Source: Anaerolineae bacterium (GTDB lineage Bacteria > Chloroflexota > Anaerolineae > Caldilineales > Caldilineaceae). From it: a DNA stretch of 64,000 nucleotides. The stretch covers positions 62,001 to 126,000 of the forward strand of contig JAUIHI010000008.1 in NCBI GenBank assembly GCA_030432295.1, in the 5' to 3' direction. This document shows positions 9,674-19,433 of this stretch, piece after piece. A program made the position numbers and the translations under genes. The notes under the pieces are model-generated. The model made no database searches and was not told the origin of the DNA. It saw only the letters and a program-made list of their open reading frames with translations. Numbering within the stretch: position 1 is the first letter of the stretch; each line of letters opens with the position of its first letter.

Positions 9674-10414
9674 TTAGGCTAGATGGGCCACGCCGTCCAC
9701 AACTTCCACCGCCAAAATTGTGTCCTCTGCAAAGAGGAACGGCACGTCCAGGCCGATGCGTTCGTAGAGAGCGGGCGGTACGCTGATGTCGGCCAGGTAG
9801 AGTTGGCCGACCGCGGAACGGGCCGCGGCTGTGAGCAGTCCGGATTTGGGCAGGGCCAGGGTCATTGTGGCCGCGGCGACGATATGCGGATTGTATACCT
9901 GCCCCGTGGCCGTGTCCAGACCGCTGGGCGCGTCCAGACTGAGGATGGGGGCCACACTGCTATTGGCGAGCGCAATCAGATTGGCCGCCGCACCCGTCGG
10001 GTCGCCCTGCAAGCCATAGCCAATCACCGCGTCGATGATCAGGTCCGCCGGGGGGAGTTCCCAGCCCTCCTCGGCCCAGGCCAGGGGCGCGTCCATGGCC
10101 TGCAAAATCGACAACTGATGGGCCGCTACGCCGCTGTATTCCTCCGGGCGGTGAGTGAGGAGCAACTGTACCCACGCGCCCCAGTTGAGCAGATGGCGGG
10201 CGGCCACCAGCCCACCGCCGCCGTTGTTGCCCCGTCCGGCCAGCACCACCACCGGCCGATCCGCCACATCTCCGTCCAGCATCCGTCTCGCTTGCAAGGC
10301 CAGATTGCGCCCCGCGTTCTCCATCATTTGCAGCAGTTCGATGTGATATTCCTCGATCATCAGCCGGTCAACTTCGCGCATCTGGTCGGTGGAAAGGGAG
10401 GGGAGGGAGAGCAT
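9674..10414 (-). CDS. nnrE: NAD(P)H-hydrate epimerase (YjeF_N, stand-alone)
   Basis: Epimerises the R and S forms of damaged NAD(P)H hydrate so that the partner dehydratase can repair both. The 246-residue protein is only the YjeF N-terminal domain: MENAGRNLA (31-39), Gly/Asn-rich [17 protein letters not shown] (59-75), [15 protein letters not shown] (about 125-139) and [12 protein letters not shown]. The C-terminal ADP/ATP-dependent dehydratase domain that most bacteria fuse to it is absent and not encoded nearby. An AAAGGA ribosome site precedes the ATG at 10414. Confidence 0.85.
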   Translation of the reverse strand: MLSLPSLSTDQMREVDRLMIEEYHIELLQMMENAGRNLALQARRMLDGDVADRPVVVLAGRGNNGGGGLVAARHLLNWGAWVQLLLTHRPEEYSGVAAHQLSILQAMDAPLAWAEEGWELPPADLIIDAVIGYGLQGDPTGAAANLIALANSSVAPILSLDAPSGLDTATGQVYNPHIVAAATMTLALPKSGLLTAAARSAVGQLYLADISVPPALYERIGLDVPFLFAEDTILAVEVVDGVAHLA

Positions 10415-10451
10415 ACTGAATCCTTTGGTGGTTCAATGGGGTGAAGGAAAA

Positions 10452-10505
10452 GATGGTGAGATGATGGGATGATGCGGTAGTCCATCATCCCATCATCTCA
10501 CCATC
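10452..10505. terminator. Perfect 23-bp hairpin overlapping a gene end
   Basis: Arms 10452-10474 and 10483-10505 are perfectly complementary and built of GATG/CATC words. The right arm encodes the last residues (GEMMG) and lies over the stop codon of the minus-strand gene ending at 10485. It probably terminates that gene upstream of nnrE. Confidence 0.5.
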
Positions 10506-11558
10506 CATCGGCAACGCCGGCGGCGCAATCAGATAGCTCAACAGCAGACCGGCGATTCCCGTCAAAAAGATCGATCCGCTCCACAGGTGGACGGACCACT
10601 GGGTTCCTTCGGTTGCCATCAGCGCAATGAAATAGGCCCCAAAGAGCAGAATCGGCGCGGTGAAGGCGAAGATGCGCAGGGGTCCGGGTCTGTCGTCACT
10701 GGGGCTCAGGCGGAAAAGGAGCAGATCAGACAGAATCGCGCCGACAAGCATCGCGCCGCCCATCCAAAACTGTTGTGGCTCCTCGTAGTCGATAATCGTC
10801 ATCGCCAATGTATTGAGACCCCAAATCAGCGTCAGGCTGCCAAAGGGAAGTCGCCAGCGGCGCAGAAGCAGCAGCACCGGTCCCAACAGCAGCCCGGCGA
10901 TGACAATCAGCCCCAGCATCCCCGCCACAACGCCCACGTCGTTGTTGAAGTGGCGGTGCAGACGGCCCGCCACCACCTGCGTGACCGGGTGGGAAAAGAG
11001 CATAAAAAAGGTGAAAGTGCTGATGAGCAGACTGACGGAGAGCAGCGCCGGGCCGAGATTGCGCCAGTCTGCACTTCTGCCTTTGGCGTTCCAGGCAGAG
11101 CGCAGAGGACCGGTGACGATCAGCGCGATACCGATGCCCAGCATCAGATGGGTGGGGCTGAAGAGGGCTTCCACATCCTCTTCGATGCCAAAGGCCGTGT
11201 GCCAGGCCAGATCGCCCACGCCGCCGGCGGCAAAGACGAACAGACCGGCCAGACTGGTGCGATAGCCGCCGGGAATGGCCCCGGCCAGACTGTAGCCCCG
11301 GCTGCGGTTGAGCAGCACAACGCCGACCAGCACCCCGGCGGTCAGCAGAAAACCGCCGTAGAAAAAGGCGTGCCAGGGGGTGAAGAAGGACTGATCCACT
11401 TTGCCGTGGTTGTGCGCCCAGCCGTCGAGAAAAAGGCCGCCCACAAAGACCGCGCTGAGGATAGCCATCAGCCAGTCGAAGCCGAGACCGGTAATTTTCA
11501 CCAGGCTGGATTCACGGATAGCTGAGGGTGCAAAGGAATGGGTGGGTACGGCGCTCAC
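10485..11558 (-). CDS. Polytopic membrane protein, unknown function
   Basis: 357 residues with about nine hydrophobic segments spread along the whole chain, separated by short charged loops (for example HAFFYGGFLL, LLRRWRLPFG, LIWGLNTLAMT). Conserved-looking His residues (GWAHNHGK, WHAFFYGG, DLAWHTAFG) sit near membrane faces and could bind metal or heme, but no named family is certain. The start is a GTG at 11558 with an AGGGG ribosome site five bases upstream. The last codons lie in an intergenic hairpin, so the natural C-terminus may have been reshaped by that repeat. Confidence 0.75.
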   Translation of the reverse strand: MSAVPTHSFAPSAIRESSLVKITGLGFDWLMAILSAVFVGGLFLDGWAHNHGKVDQSFFTPWHAFFYGGFLLTAGVLVGVVLLNRSRGYSLAGAIPGGYRTSLAGLFVFAAGGVGDLAWHTAFGIEEDVEALFSPTHLMLGIGIALIVTGPLRSAWNAKGRSADWRNLGPALLSVSLLISTFTFFMLFSHPVTQVVAGRLHRHFNNDVGVVAGMLGLIVIAGLLLGPVLLLLRRWRLPFGSLTLIWGLNTLAMTIIDYEEPQQFWMGGAMLVGAILSDLLLFRLSPSDDRPGPLRIFAFTAPILLFGAYFIALMATEGTQWSVHLWSGSIFLTGIAGLLLSYLIAPPALPMDGEMMG

Positions 11559-11672
11559 TGTTTCCCCTTCGTCATTTTGTGTCTTGGTGGTAATCTTCTG
11601 CCGGGCACTACGACGCAGCCGTTCAATAGTTGCAGTTTACCACAGCCTGCCTCTTCCGGGTGTTTCACGCGG

Positions 11673-11701
11673 TTGAAAGCTGGGCCAGAATCGGGTATCA
11701 T
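11673..11701 (+). promoter_or_regulatory. Sigma70-type promoter of the DUF3500 gene
   Basis: TTGAAA (11673-11678), a 17-base spacer and TATCAT (11696-11701), 48 bases before the DUF3500 start codon. Confidence 0.5.
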
Positions 11702-11748
11702 TCTGGGGAACGAATCTTTCATCCCCCGCCACCCACAAAGAGGCACGC

Positions 11749-12837
11749 ATGACCCAATCAACCGATCTGCTCACCGGCAACGGTGCGCGTGAACTCGTCC
11801 ACCGCATGGGCGAAGCCGCGTCCAACCTTCTCACTGCCCTGGCGCCACACCAGCGACGACAGGCCCATTTCTCCTTCCCCGCGCAGGAAGCCCGCACGGA
11901 TTGGCACTTTACACCCGTTGCCCGGGGTGGCCTGCCCTTTGCCAATATGGACCGCCATCAGCGGCGCAAGGCCGAGCAGTTGATCGCCACCGGTTTGAGC
12001 CGCTCCGGCTACGTCACTGCCTCCACAATCGTCGGGCTGGAGATGACTCTGGACTTCAAAGAGGGCTGGACCTGGCCCGACACCGGGCGCAACGGCCAAC
12101 TCTATTACGTCTCGATTTTCGGTCAGCCCAGCGACACGGATGCCTGGGGCTGGCGTTTCGAGGGCCATCACATCTCCCTCAACTTCACAATTGTGAAGGG
12201 GCAGATTGTGGCGCCCACGCCCACATTCTTTGGCTCCAACCCGGCGGAGATGCCCCTGAGCGCGGTCGCCAGTCTGCGCCCTCTGGCCGGTGTGGAAGAC
12301 CTGGCGCGTGACCTGATCCACTCACTCGACGAAGGCCAACGGGCCGCGGTCATCCTGGCCCCCACCGCGCCGTCGGATATGGTTACCTCCAATCACCGGC
12401 AGATTGCCGAGGGGCAGTTGCATTTGGGCGAGACGGCCATCGAACAGTGGCGGGAAGCGGCTGGTCTGGAGCACAGCCACATCGACGCGCTGCGCTACAG
12501 CAATCACCCGAAAGGACTGGCCGCGGCGTCGATGAATGGGGGCCAACGGGAGATTTTGCAGGCGCTGATCGGCGAGTATATCCACCGGATGCCCGACGAA
12601 CTGGCCGAGATCGAAGCGGCCCGGCTGCACAAAACTGGCATCGAACAGGTCCACTTTGCCTGGGCCGGGGGAATCGAACGACGCCAGGGCCACTACTATC
12701 GGCTGCAAGCGCCCAACTTTCTTGTGGAATACGACAACACCCAGAACGACGCCAACCACATTCACAGTGTCTGGCGGGACCCGGCCAACGACTTTGGCGC
12801 GGATATTCTGGCCCAGCACTACGCCCACGACCACTAG
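11749..12837 (+). CDS. DUF3500 family protein
   Basis: 362 residues, cytosolic in appearance, with no signal peptide. Sequence such as [30 protein letters not shown] and [11 protein letters not shown] matches my memory of DUF3500 proteins, which have no established biochemical role. The His-rich phrase EGHHISLNF and the later [10 protein letters not shown] and AQHYAHDH are conserved-looking and could be metal sites. It heads a two-gene unit with the AIM24-like gene 17 bases downstream. Confidence 0.8.
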   Translation: MTQSTDLLTGNGARELVHRMGEAASNLLTALAPHQRRQAHFSFPAQEARTDWHFTPVARGGLPFANMDRHQRRKAEQLIATGLSRSGYVTASTIVGLEMTLDFKEGWTWPDTGRNGQLYYVSIFGQPSDTDAWGWRFEGHHISLNFTIVKGQIVAPTPTFFGSNPAEMPLSAVASLRPLAGVEDLARDLIHSLDEGQRAAVILAPTAPSDMVTSNHRQIAEGQLHLGETAIEQWREAAGLEHSHIDALRYSNHPKGLAAASMNGGQREILQALIGEYIHRMPDELAEIEAARLHKTGIEQVHFAWAGGIERRQGHYYRLQAPNFLVEYDNTQNDANHIHSVWRDPANDFGADILAQHYAHDH

Positions 12838-12854
12838 GGAAAGGAGAATTCCCA

Positions 12855-13598
12855 ATGACTCTGCAATACCGCATCGAAGGCACTACTCTGCCTGTCGTCA
12901 CTGTCGTCCTCACGCCTGGAGATCGCATCTACTCCTCCTCCGGCGGGATGAGTTGGATGACCCAGGCTGTGGAGATGGACACCAACACCGGCGGCGGACT
13001 GGGCAAAATGTTCAAGCGCGCCCTCTCCGGCGAATCGATTTTTATCGTGGATTATTACGTGGACAAAGGCCAGGGCGAAGTCGCCTTTGCCTCTGAGTTT
13101 CCCGGCAAGGTGGTGGACCTGCACCTGGCCGAGGGGCAGCAGATGATTGTGCAGAAAGACGCCTTTATGTGCGCGGAGAAGAGCGTGGACCTGGACATGC
13201 ACTTCCGCAAGAAACTGGGCGCGGGTCTCTTTGGGGGCGAGGGTTTTGTCCTGCAGAAATTGACCGGCGCGGGTACGGCTTTCGTCAATTTCGACGGGGA
13301 AATCGTCGAGAAAGAACTGGCCCCCGGCGAAGTACTGCGGGTGGACACGGGCCACGTGGCGATGTTCGAGCCGTCGGTAGACTTCGACATCCAAATGATG
13401 AAGGGATTCAAGAACATTCTGCTCGGCGGCGAAGGTCTCTTCCTGGCGACTCTGCGCGGGCCGGGCAAAGTCTGGCTACAGACAATGCCCATGAGCAAGC
13501 TGGCCCAGAAGGTGGCCCAGTATATGCCCCAGGTGGGAGGACAGGGCGCAAGTGGCGGCGGAAATATCAATCTGGGACAACTATTGGGAGGACAATGA
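12855..13598 (+). CDS. AIM24 / TIGR00266 family protein
   Basis: 247 residues. The Gly-rich beta-strand pattern ([46 protein letters not shown]-like [31 protein letters not shown]) is that of the AIM24 beta-helix family, cytosolic proteins of unknown function named after a yeast mitochondrial homologue. The ATG at 12855 follows AAGGAG at 12841-12846; the frame extends far upstream, but that part overlaps the DUF3500 gene and is not coding-like. The C-terminus is a Gly-rich tail ([10 protein letters not shown]). Confidence 0.85.
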   Translation: MTLQYRIEGTTLPVVTVVLTPGDRIYSSSGGMSWMTQAVEMDTNTGGGLGKMFKRALSGESIFIVDYYVDKGQGEVAFASEFPGKVVDLHLAEGQQMIVQKDAFMCAEKSVDLDMHFRKKLGAGLFGGEGFVLQKLTGAGTAFVNFDGEIVEKELAPGEVLRVDTGHVAMFEPSVDFDIQMMKGFKNILLGGEGLFLATLRGPGKVWLQTMPMSKLAQKVAQYMPQVGGQGASGGGNINLGQLLGGQ

Positions 13599-13607
13599 GT
13601 CTGCTGC

Positions 13608-13676
13608 AAAAACCGAGTTTTTCGTGAATGCATCCGGAATTCCCGGAAGAGGCTGGGTTTCAAAAACTCGGTTTTT
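13608..13676. terminator. Hairpin after the AIM24-like gene
   Basis: 15-bp arms AAAAACCGAGTTTTT (13608-13622) and its complement (13662-13676), with a smaller TCCGGAATTCCCGGA hairpin between them and a T-run at 13681-13686. The core ACCGAGTTT recurs in the hairpin at 41205-41240. Confidence 0.6.
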
Positions 13677-13837
13677 AGCCTTTTTTGCAGTGGAGTCGAC
13701 AATAAGCCCAGGCTGCGGTTGGGGTAGATTCCCTTCGCCTGTTCTCTTTCCCAAACGGTGTACCCGGAACCAGAATTGAAGAATGGGCGTGGAACACGGG
13801 TTGTCCGCGTTCTTGCAATAGAACAGGAGAATACCCT

Positions 13838-14464
13838 ATGACTGTCATTACAATATCCCGCGAGTTGGGGTCCAGAGGAACGGCAATTGCCGAAAAGGTT
13901 GCGCAGGCCCTGGGCGTTGACTGCATCGACAAAGAAGTGCTGGCCGAAATGGCCCGACAATCCGGCCTCTCTGTGGAAGTGATCGTCGAGGCAGAAGAGC
14001 GGCTGCTCTCCCAGCCCAGGGTAATCAGCCAGGAGATGCGCCATCTTTTCGCAGCAGACCAACGCAATCGCAGCGGGGCGATGGATCAGACCACATACGT
14101 CAGGCAGATGACCGAAGCCATTCGTTTTCTAGCGGGGCAGGGCAATGTGGTACTGGTAGGACGGGGCAGCCAGGTAATCCTGCACGAGCATCCGGGTGCG
14201 CTGCACGTCCATCTCTATGCCTCGCCAGAGGTGCGCGCTCGGCGCATTCAGCGGCGGCGAGAATTGGCCGAATTGGAAACTGCCAGCCAGATCATCCAAC
14301 AGGCCGACAAGGCGCGGCAGGAGTGGTTTCGCCGTTTCTTCACCGGCGTAGACTGGAAGAATCCCAGCTACTACAATCTGCTCATCGACACCGGGCGCAT
14401 TGCCGAAGAGATTGCCGTGGATACGATTGTGCGAATCGCGCAAATGCCATCGATTCCCGAATAG
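13838..14464 (+). CDS. Cytidylate-kinase-like protein
   Basis: 208 residues with the opening ITISRELGSRGTAIAEKVA, a P-loop-like phosphate site in the form of the cytidylate kinase-like family (PF13189), then VLVGRGSQVIL (about 105-115), VHLYASPEVRARRIQRR and the adenylate-kinase-style Arg stretch. NMP phosphorylation is implied by family, but the substrate of this subgroup is not known and canonical cmk may be elsewhere. The gene stands alone, with CAGGAG 7-12 bases before its ATG, and is closed by a strong terminator shared with gyrA. Confidence 0.8.
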   Translation: MTVITISRELGSRGTAIAEKVAQALGVDCIDKEVLAEMARQSGLSVEVIVEAEERLLSQPRVISQEMRHLFAADQRNRSGAMDQTTYVRQMTEAIRFLAGQGNVVLVGRGSQVILHEHPGALHVHLYASPEVRARRIQRRRELAELETASQIIQQADKARQEWFRRFFTGVDWKNPSYYNLLIDTGRIAEEIAVDTIVRIAQMPSIPE

Positions 14465-14466
14465 AC

Positions 14467-14506
14467 AAAGAGAAGGCCGACTTTCCCATAAGTCGGCCTT
14501 CTCTTT
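14467..14506. terminator. Bidirectional intrinsic terminator
   Basis: Perfect 16-bp stem (14467-14482 with 14491-14506), 8-base loop, A-run on the left and T-run on the right. It serves both the kinase-like gene (plus) and gyrA (minus). Confidence 0.85.
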
Positions 14507-14539
14507 TATCCAATGGGAAACGACTCGGAAACGAAGTCG

Positions 14540-17440
14540 TTATTTCCCCTTCTTCTGTCCCGGTGTGACACTGCTGACACGGGCCACTTTGTTGGTCTTG
14601 CGTTTGGACGGGGCAGGCGCGGGTACGTCGTCGCCCAGCAGGGATGCTTGCACCGGCTCGTCGTCGGAGGGGGCAGGCGCAGCTTTGCGGCTGCGCGTCG
14701 GCTTGGGCTTTTCCGGCGATTGGGTTTCGGTTTTAGCCGGTTTGCTGGCTGCTTCTGCCTTTGTGGCTCGTGTGCGCCGCGCCGGTTTGGCCGTCTCTGG
14801 CGCTGGGGCAGGCGTTTCCGCGGCCTTCGCGGTTGCCTCCTTCGTTCCGTTGGCCGTTGGCGCACCCGCTTTTGCCCGACTGCGGGTCGTTGGAGCTGGT
14901 TTTGCCTTCGCAGCAACTGGCTTGGCTGGGGCTGGCTTGGCTGGCGTTGGCTCCGCTGGCTCTGGCTCTGCTATTTCCAGCGCGTCGGTGATGCGGGAGA
15001 CCACCTGCACCCCGGCAATCCGGTCGCTGGCTGCGGGCTTGACCGTCTGCTGGCCCTGGGTGCTGCGTCCGCTGGCTGCTACTTCTGTCACGGCTGTCGG
15101 TTTGGCAATGCCCTTGCCTGTGACAAATGTGACGAACTCAGTCTCGGTGCCCACCACAACAGCGCCAGTGATGAAGCCCGTGCGGGCCGTCAGTTTGTGG
15201 GCGGCAATGCCGCCGCCGTTGCGTCCCTGTACGCTGTATTCGCTGAGCAGCGTGCGCTTGGCATAACCCTCTGCGGTGACCGTCACCAGTTCGCCGTTGG
15301 GGTCCACCACAGAGGCCGCGACGATCTGATCTCCCTTCTTGACTTTCATACCGCCAATACCCCCCGCGGCCAGTCCCATACTGCGCACGTCCTCCGTGCG
15401 GAAACGGATGGACTGTCCTCTGGCTGTGACCAGAATCACCTCGGCCTCTTCCCCAGTCTGCAAGACCCAGCCCAGTTTGTCTTTCTCCTCCACCCGCATC
15501 ACATCTGGGTCCGCGGCGGCTGCGCCCACAAAATCGGCCAGGCTGATGCGTTTGACACTGCCGCCGGTTGTGATGAGGAAAAGAAAGCCTGCGGCTTCAG
15601 CGGAGGCGAGCCGGGGCAGAGTCAGGGCTGCGGCAATATTGTCCCGGCGGGTCAGGTCCGTGAGTTCAGCCGCGTGTTTGGCCGTGTCTTGGGGAATCTC
15701 GTGGATGCTCAACCGGCGACAGCGGCCATCGGTGGTGAAGATGTATAGCTGGTCTCGGGTGTTGGCTGTGAGCAGGGCCGTGGCAGCGTTGGCCCCGGCC
15801 TGGCGCAGGCTGCTGCTGTTGATCCCGGCGAAAGCCTGGCGGCGAATCTCGCCATTGCTCCCGACGGAAAGCCAGACTTTCTGGTCGGGGAGCAGATCGG
15901 TGGTTGTCAACGTGCCCTTTGTGCGCTCCACAATTTGGGAGCGGCGGCGATCCCCGTGCTTTTCCCGCATTTCCAGCATCTCCTGGCGGATGACGCCGAG
16001 AATTTTCTCCGGGTGGGCCAGCAGGTCCTGCAAATAGTTGATGCGTGCCTGTAGCTCGTCGTATTCGTCCTGGAGCCGCCTGCGTTCCAGCGCGGCCAGC
16101 CGTTTCAGGGGCATATCCAGAATTGCCTGGGCCTGGACTTCGCTGAATTTGAAGTTGTTCATCAGGTTGTTGCGGGCTGTCTCCACCCGCTGGCTGCGGC
16201 GGATGGTGTCGATCACTTCGTCCAGAATGTCCAGCGCGCGCAGTAGCCCTTCCACAATGTGCGCTCTGGCCTGGGCCTTCGCCAGGTCATACTCGGAACG
16301 GCGGCGCACAATCTCCCGGCGATGCTCGATAAAGAGTTGGAGCATCCGTTTCAGGCTGAGGGTGCGGGGTTCCTCATTGACCAGCGCCAGCATCGACATC
16401 CCAAAAGTCTGCTGCATAGGCGTGTACTTGAAGAGATCGGCCAGCACATCCTTCGGCTCCACATTGCGAGTCAGTTCGATGACGATGCGCATCCCCGTGC
16501 GGTCGCTCTCGTCCCGCAGATCGGTGATGCCGTCCAATTTGCCATCCCGCACAAGGGTGGCGATCCGTTCTAGCAGGTTTGTCTTGTTGGTCTGGTAGGG
16601 CAGTTCAGTGACGACGATACGGCTGCGGCTGCGGCTCATCTCCTCGAAATGGGCTTTGGCCTGGACAATCAGCCGTGCCCGGCCCGTGGCATAGCCCTGG
16701 GCAATGGCGTCGATATTCTCTTCGCCTTTGCTGCCTGTCCGATAGCGATAAATAATGCCGCCGGTAGGGAAGTCCGGCCCATTGACGAAATGCATTAATT
16801 CATCTACGCTGATGTCATCAACCCGCGCGTAGTTGTCGATCACATGGACACAGGCATTGACGATTTCGGTCAAATTGTGGGGGGGGATGCTGGTAGCCAT
16901 ACCCACGGCGATGCCGCTGGAGCCGTTGATGAGCAGATTGGGCAGGGCGGAGGGCAGCACACTGGGTTCGCGCAGGGTGTTGTCAAAGTTTTCGGTCCAG
17001 TCGATGGTGTCCTTTTCCAGATCGTTCAGGACCAGATCGCTGATCCGGGAGAGACGGGCTTCGGTGTAGCGCATGGCCGCGGCGTTGTCGCCGTCGATGG
17101 AGCCAAAGTTGCCCTGGCCGTCTACCAGGGGGTAGCGCATACTGAAATCCTGGGCCAGCCGCACCATTGCGTCGTAGACCGCGGTGTCGCTGTGGGGGTG
17201 ATACTTGCCCAGCACTTCGCCGACGATGCGGGCGCTCTTTTTGTAGGCGGTGTTGGGATGCAGCCCCAAATCGTGCATGGCATAGAGGATACGGCGATGC
17301 ACGGGTTTCAGGCCATCACGCACATCGGGCAGGGCACGGGCCACGATAACGCTCATCGCGTAATCGAGATAGGCCACCTGCATTTCGCCTGTGATGTCAA
17401 CTTCCCTTACATTGCCTATAGATTGGGGGGTCAAAGTCAT
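14540..17440 (-). CDS. gyrA: DNA gyrase subunit A
   Basis: Catalytic DNA-cleaving subunit of type IIA topoisomerase; it introduces negative supercoils with GyrB. 966 residues. The winged-helix and tower part is intact, with catalytic Tyr125 in [10 protein letters not shown]. The quinolone region reads [10 protein letters not shown] (81-90): Ser84 stands where most GyrA have Gly, Thr86 at the E. coli S83 site, and Asp90 is kept. The C-terminal beta-pinwheel is present (about 500-810), but the GyrA-box is an unusual QGRNGGG near residue 737. Residues about 817-966 are an extra low-complexity Ala/Pro/Lys tail ending TPGQKKGK. ParC is the alternative, and the degenerate box keeps that open. Confidence 0.85.
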   Translation of the reverse strand: MTLTPQSIGNVREVDITGEMQVAYLDYAMSVIVARALPDVRDGLKPVHRRILYAMHDLGLHPNTAYKKSARIVGEVLGKYHPHSDTAVYDAMVRLAQDFSMRYPLVDGQGNFGSIDGDNAAAMRYTEARLSRISDLVLNDLEKDTIDWTENFDNTLREPSVLPSALPNLLINGSSGIAVGMATSIPPHNLTEIVNACVHVIDNYARVDDISVDELMHFVNGPDFPTGGIIYRYRTGSKGEENIDAIAQGYATGRARLIVQAKAHFEEMSRSRSRIVVTELPYQTNKTNLLERIATLVRDGKLDGITDLRDESDRTGMRIVIELTRNVEPKDVLADLFKYTPMQQTFGMSMLALVNEEPRTLSLKRMLQLFIEHRREIVRRRSEYDLAKAQARAHIVEGLLRALDILDEVIDTIRRSQRVETARNNLMNNFKFSEVQAQAILDMPLKRLAALERRRLQDEYDELQARINYLQDLLAHPEKILGVIRQEMLEMREKHGDRRRSQIVERTKGTLTTTDLLPDQKVWLSVGSNGEIRRQAFAGINSSSLRQAGANAATALLTANTRDQLYIFTTDGRCRRLSIHEIPQDTAKHAAELTDLTRRDNIAAALTLPRLASAEAAGFLFLITTGGSVKRISLADFVGAAAADPDVMRVEEKDKLGWVLQTGEEAEVILVTARGQSIRFRTEDVRSMGLAAGGIGGMKVKKGDQIVAASVVDPNGELVTVTAEGYAKRTLLSEYSVQGRNGGGIAAHKLTARTGFITGAVVVGTETEFVTFVTGKGIAKPTAVTEVAASGRSTQGQQTVKPAASDRIAGVQVVSRITDALEIAEPEPAEPTPAKPAPAKPVAAKAKPAPTTRSRAKAGAPTANGTKEATAKAAETPAPAPETAKPARRTRATKAEAASKPAKTETQSPEKPKPTRSRKAAPAPSDDEPVQASLLGDDVPAPAPSKRKTNKVARVSSVTPGQKKGK

Positions 17441-17552
17441 TATACAATTCCTAGTATCTTTACGATCTGCATTAAGATCTCCTGGCCGTGAAGAAGATCA
17501 AGCGTCTCGGTTCACGGCAGGCCAAACTACAGCCGCGGTGGGTGGGTTAGAT

Positions 17553-19391
17553 ATGAACGAATACACGCAGATAGCTGAAAATGGGGTCGCTTCCCCAGTT
17601 GGCTGTAATCCTGCCGTGCCTCGCGCCAATCACAGATTGGCTGCCTATAACACATTGCTCAACTTCTCAATCTCTTCGCGCCAGCACGGGCAGAAGAGCG
17701 AACTCTTTCAGGATGCCGGATTGACGGCTATGCAGATCACCGGTGCGGAGATCGGCTATCTCTACTACCGCCAACGGGCTGATGCTGCGTCTGTACGGCT
17801 GGGGGAATCGGTCTACTATCGGCTGGACCAAACCTTCACCAATGGCTGCGAGGAGAGCCAGCAAAAGCATCTCGAACCACTGCCCCCATCCACTATCGAA
17901 ATACTGGCAACCCAGCAAGGAATCACTGCCCAGGCAGAAAACCGTCATCTCGCTGTGCCCATCCACCGGGATGGAAAAATGATGGCCCTTTTGGAGCTGG
18001 TACACAGCGACAGCAACCACTTTGATGAGACCGATATCGATCTGTTGAACCATCTGGTGCGGCAAGTGGACGCTGCCCTGCAGAACGAGTATGTGATCAC
18101 CGCCCGCACAGCCCAGGTTGAGCTGGCCCAGTATCTCAGCGCCGAATTGGACCTGGCCGTTCTGCTCAACAAAATCGCCACATCTGCGGCCAAAATTGCC
18201 AATGCCCAGGCGAGTTCCATTTTGCTCATACAACCCCAAAGCGATACCATGCGCTTTGCCTCGGTCTATGGGCTTTCGGACGCGGATCGGGAAATGCTGC
18301 GCCAGTTGGTTGTTCCCCTGCATGGCAGTATGGCCGGCTCTGTGGCTGTGACCGGCGAACCTCTGCTGAGCAACGACGTAGCGGTGGACCCCCGTTTCTA
18401 TTCCGGCGTAAGCAACACAGTTGAAATGAAGACCCGCTCCCTGCTGGCTGTGCCGATGGTGGCTGGCGATGAAGCCATCGGCGCTTTGGAGGTCATCAAC
18501 CAGCGCTATGACGACGGTTTCAATGATGCGGACGCGGGCATACTCACCCTTTTTGCCAGCCAGGCCGCAATTGCCATCCAAAATGCCCGGCTGCTGGCAG
18601 AACGACAGGCCAGTCTGACCGAATTGACCAAATTGGAGCAACGTAAGTCCCAGTTTATCGCCCTGGCCAGCCACGAATTGCGCACACCGCTCAATCTCAT
18701 CAGCGGCTATGCTATGCTCCTGCGCTCATCACTCCCGGATTGCAACGTCTCACCTGAACACGAGGTGATGGACTTCCTCTCTCAGATCGACCAGGCCACC
18801 GTCCAGCTAACCGAGATGGTCAATAATATCACATCTCTCTATAACTTGGAGACGGGGCGCACCCAGCTATTGCTGGAGCGCAAGGATGTGTTGGAAATCG
18901 TTCACGCGGTGGCGGAGAAACACGAAGAATGGGCACGCAAAAAGGGCATTCAGTTCTGCTTCCATCTGCCCGACCATCCGCTCTATGTCACCTGCGATCC
19001 CATCGAAGTAAACCGAATTCTGACCAATCTGGTCAACAACGCGGTCAAGTTTACACCAGAGGGAGGCCAGATTACTATCTCTGCCGAGAATGCACCAGCA
19101 TCTGTGGCAAGTAGACAACCTCTGCCCGATAGTCTCAGCAAAGTGCTGCTCTCCGTCTCCGACACCGGGCCGGGTATCGATTTGGCCCAGTTGGAGAGCG
19201 TATTCGAGCGATTCTCACAAATCGGCAGCCATCTGAACCGGGTGCAAGGCGGCATCGGCCTGGGCCTGCCCCTGGCCAAAGGGCTGGTGGAAAAGCACGG
19301 CGGCCAACTTTGGGTCGAGACTAACTCTGGAACCGGTGCCACTTTCTGCTTTACACTGCCAGCGGCGAAGCAATTATCAGTCAGCGGTTGA
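17553..19391 (+). CDS. GAF-domain sensor histidine kinase
   Basis: 612 residues, soluble, no membrane segment. Two GAF-like sensory regions (about 30-180 and 195-345; the second is clear: LAVPMVAGDEAIGALEVINQ, FASQAAIAIQNARLL) precede a HisKA dimerisation domain with phospho-His374 in ALASHELRTPLN. The HATPase domain carries NNAVKFTPEGG (N box), DTGPGIDL (G1), FERFSQIGS (F) and GGIGLGLPLAK (G2). It autophosphorylates in response to an unknown cytosolic signal. No response regulator is adjacent, so its partner is elsewhere. The ATG at 17553 is chosen because the earlier codons overlap the divergently transcribed gyrA. Confidence 0.9.
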   Translation: MNEYTQIAENGVASPVGCNPAVPRANHRLAAYNTLLNFSISSRQHGQKSELFQDAGLTAMQITGAEIGYLYYRQRADAASVRLGESVYYRLDQTFTNGCEESQQKHLEPLPPSTIEILATQQGITAQAENRHLAVPIHRDGKMMALLELVHSDSNHFDETDIDLLNHLVRQVDAALQNEYVITARTAQVELAQYLSAELDLAVLLNKIATSAAKIANAQASSILLIQPQSDTMRFASVYGLSDADREMLRQLVVPLHGSMAGSVAVTGEPLLSNDVAVDPRFYSGVSNTVEMKTRSLLAVPMVAGDEAIGALEVINQRYDDGFNDADAGILTLFASQAAIAIQNARLLAERQASLTELTKLEQRKSQFIALASHELRTPLNLISGYAMLLRSSLPDCNVSPEHEVMDFLSQIDQATVQLTEMVNNITSLYNLETGRTQLLLERKDVLEIVHAVAEKHEEWARKKGIQFCFHLPDHPLYVTCDPIEVNRILTNLVNNAVKFTPEGGQITISAENAPASVASRQPLPDSLSKVLLSVSDTGPGIDLAQLESVFERFSQIGSHLNRVQGGIGLGLPLAKGLVEKHGGQLWVETNSGTGATFCFTLPAAKQLSVSG

Positions 19392-19433
19392 CCCTACGCA
19401 GCTTCTACTGATAACTGGTCACTGCTTACTTTC

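Noticed and set aside
10587..11525. 312-codon plus-strand frame
   Set aside because: Antisense to the polytopic membrane protein; Gln/Arg/Asp-rich with no hydrophobic core.
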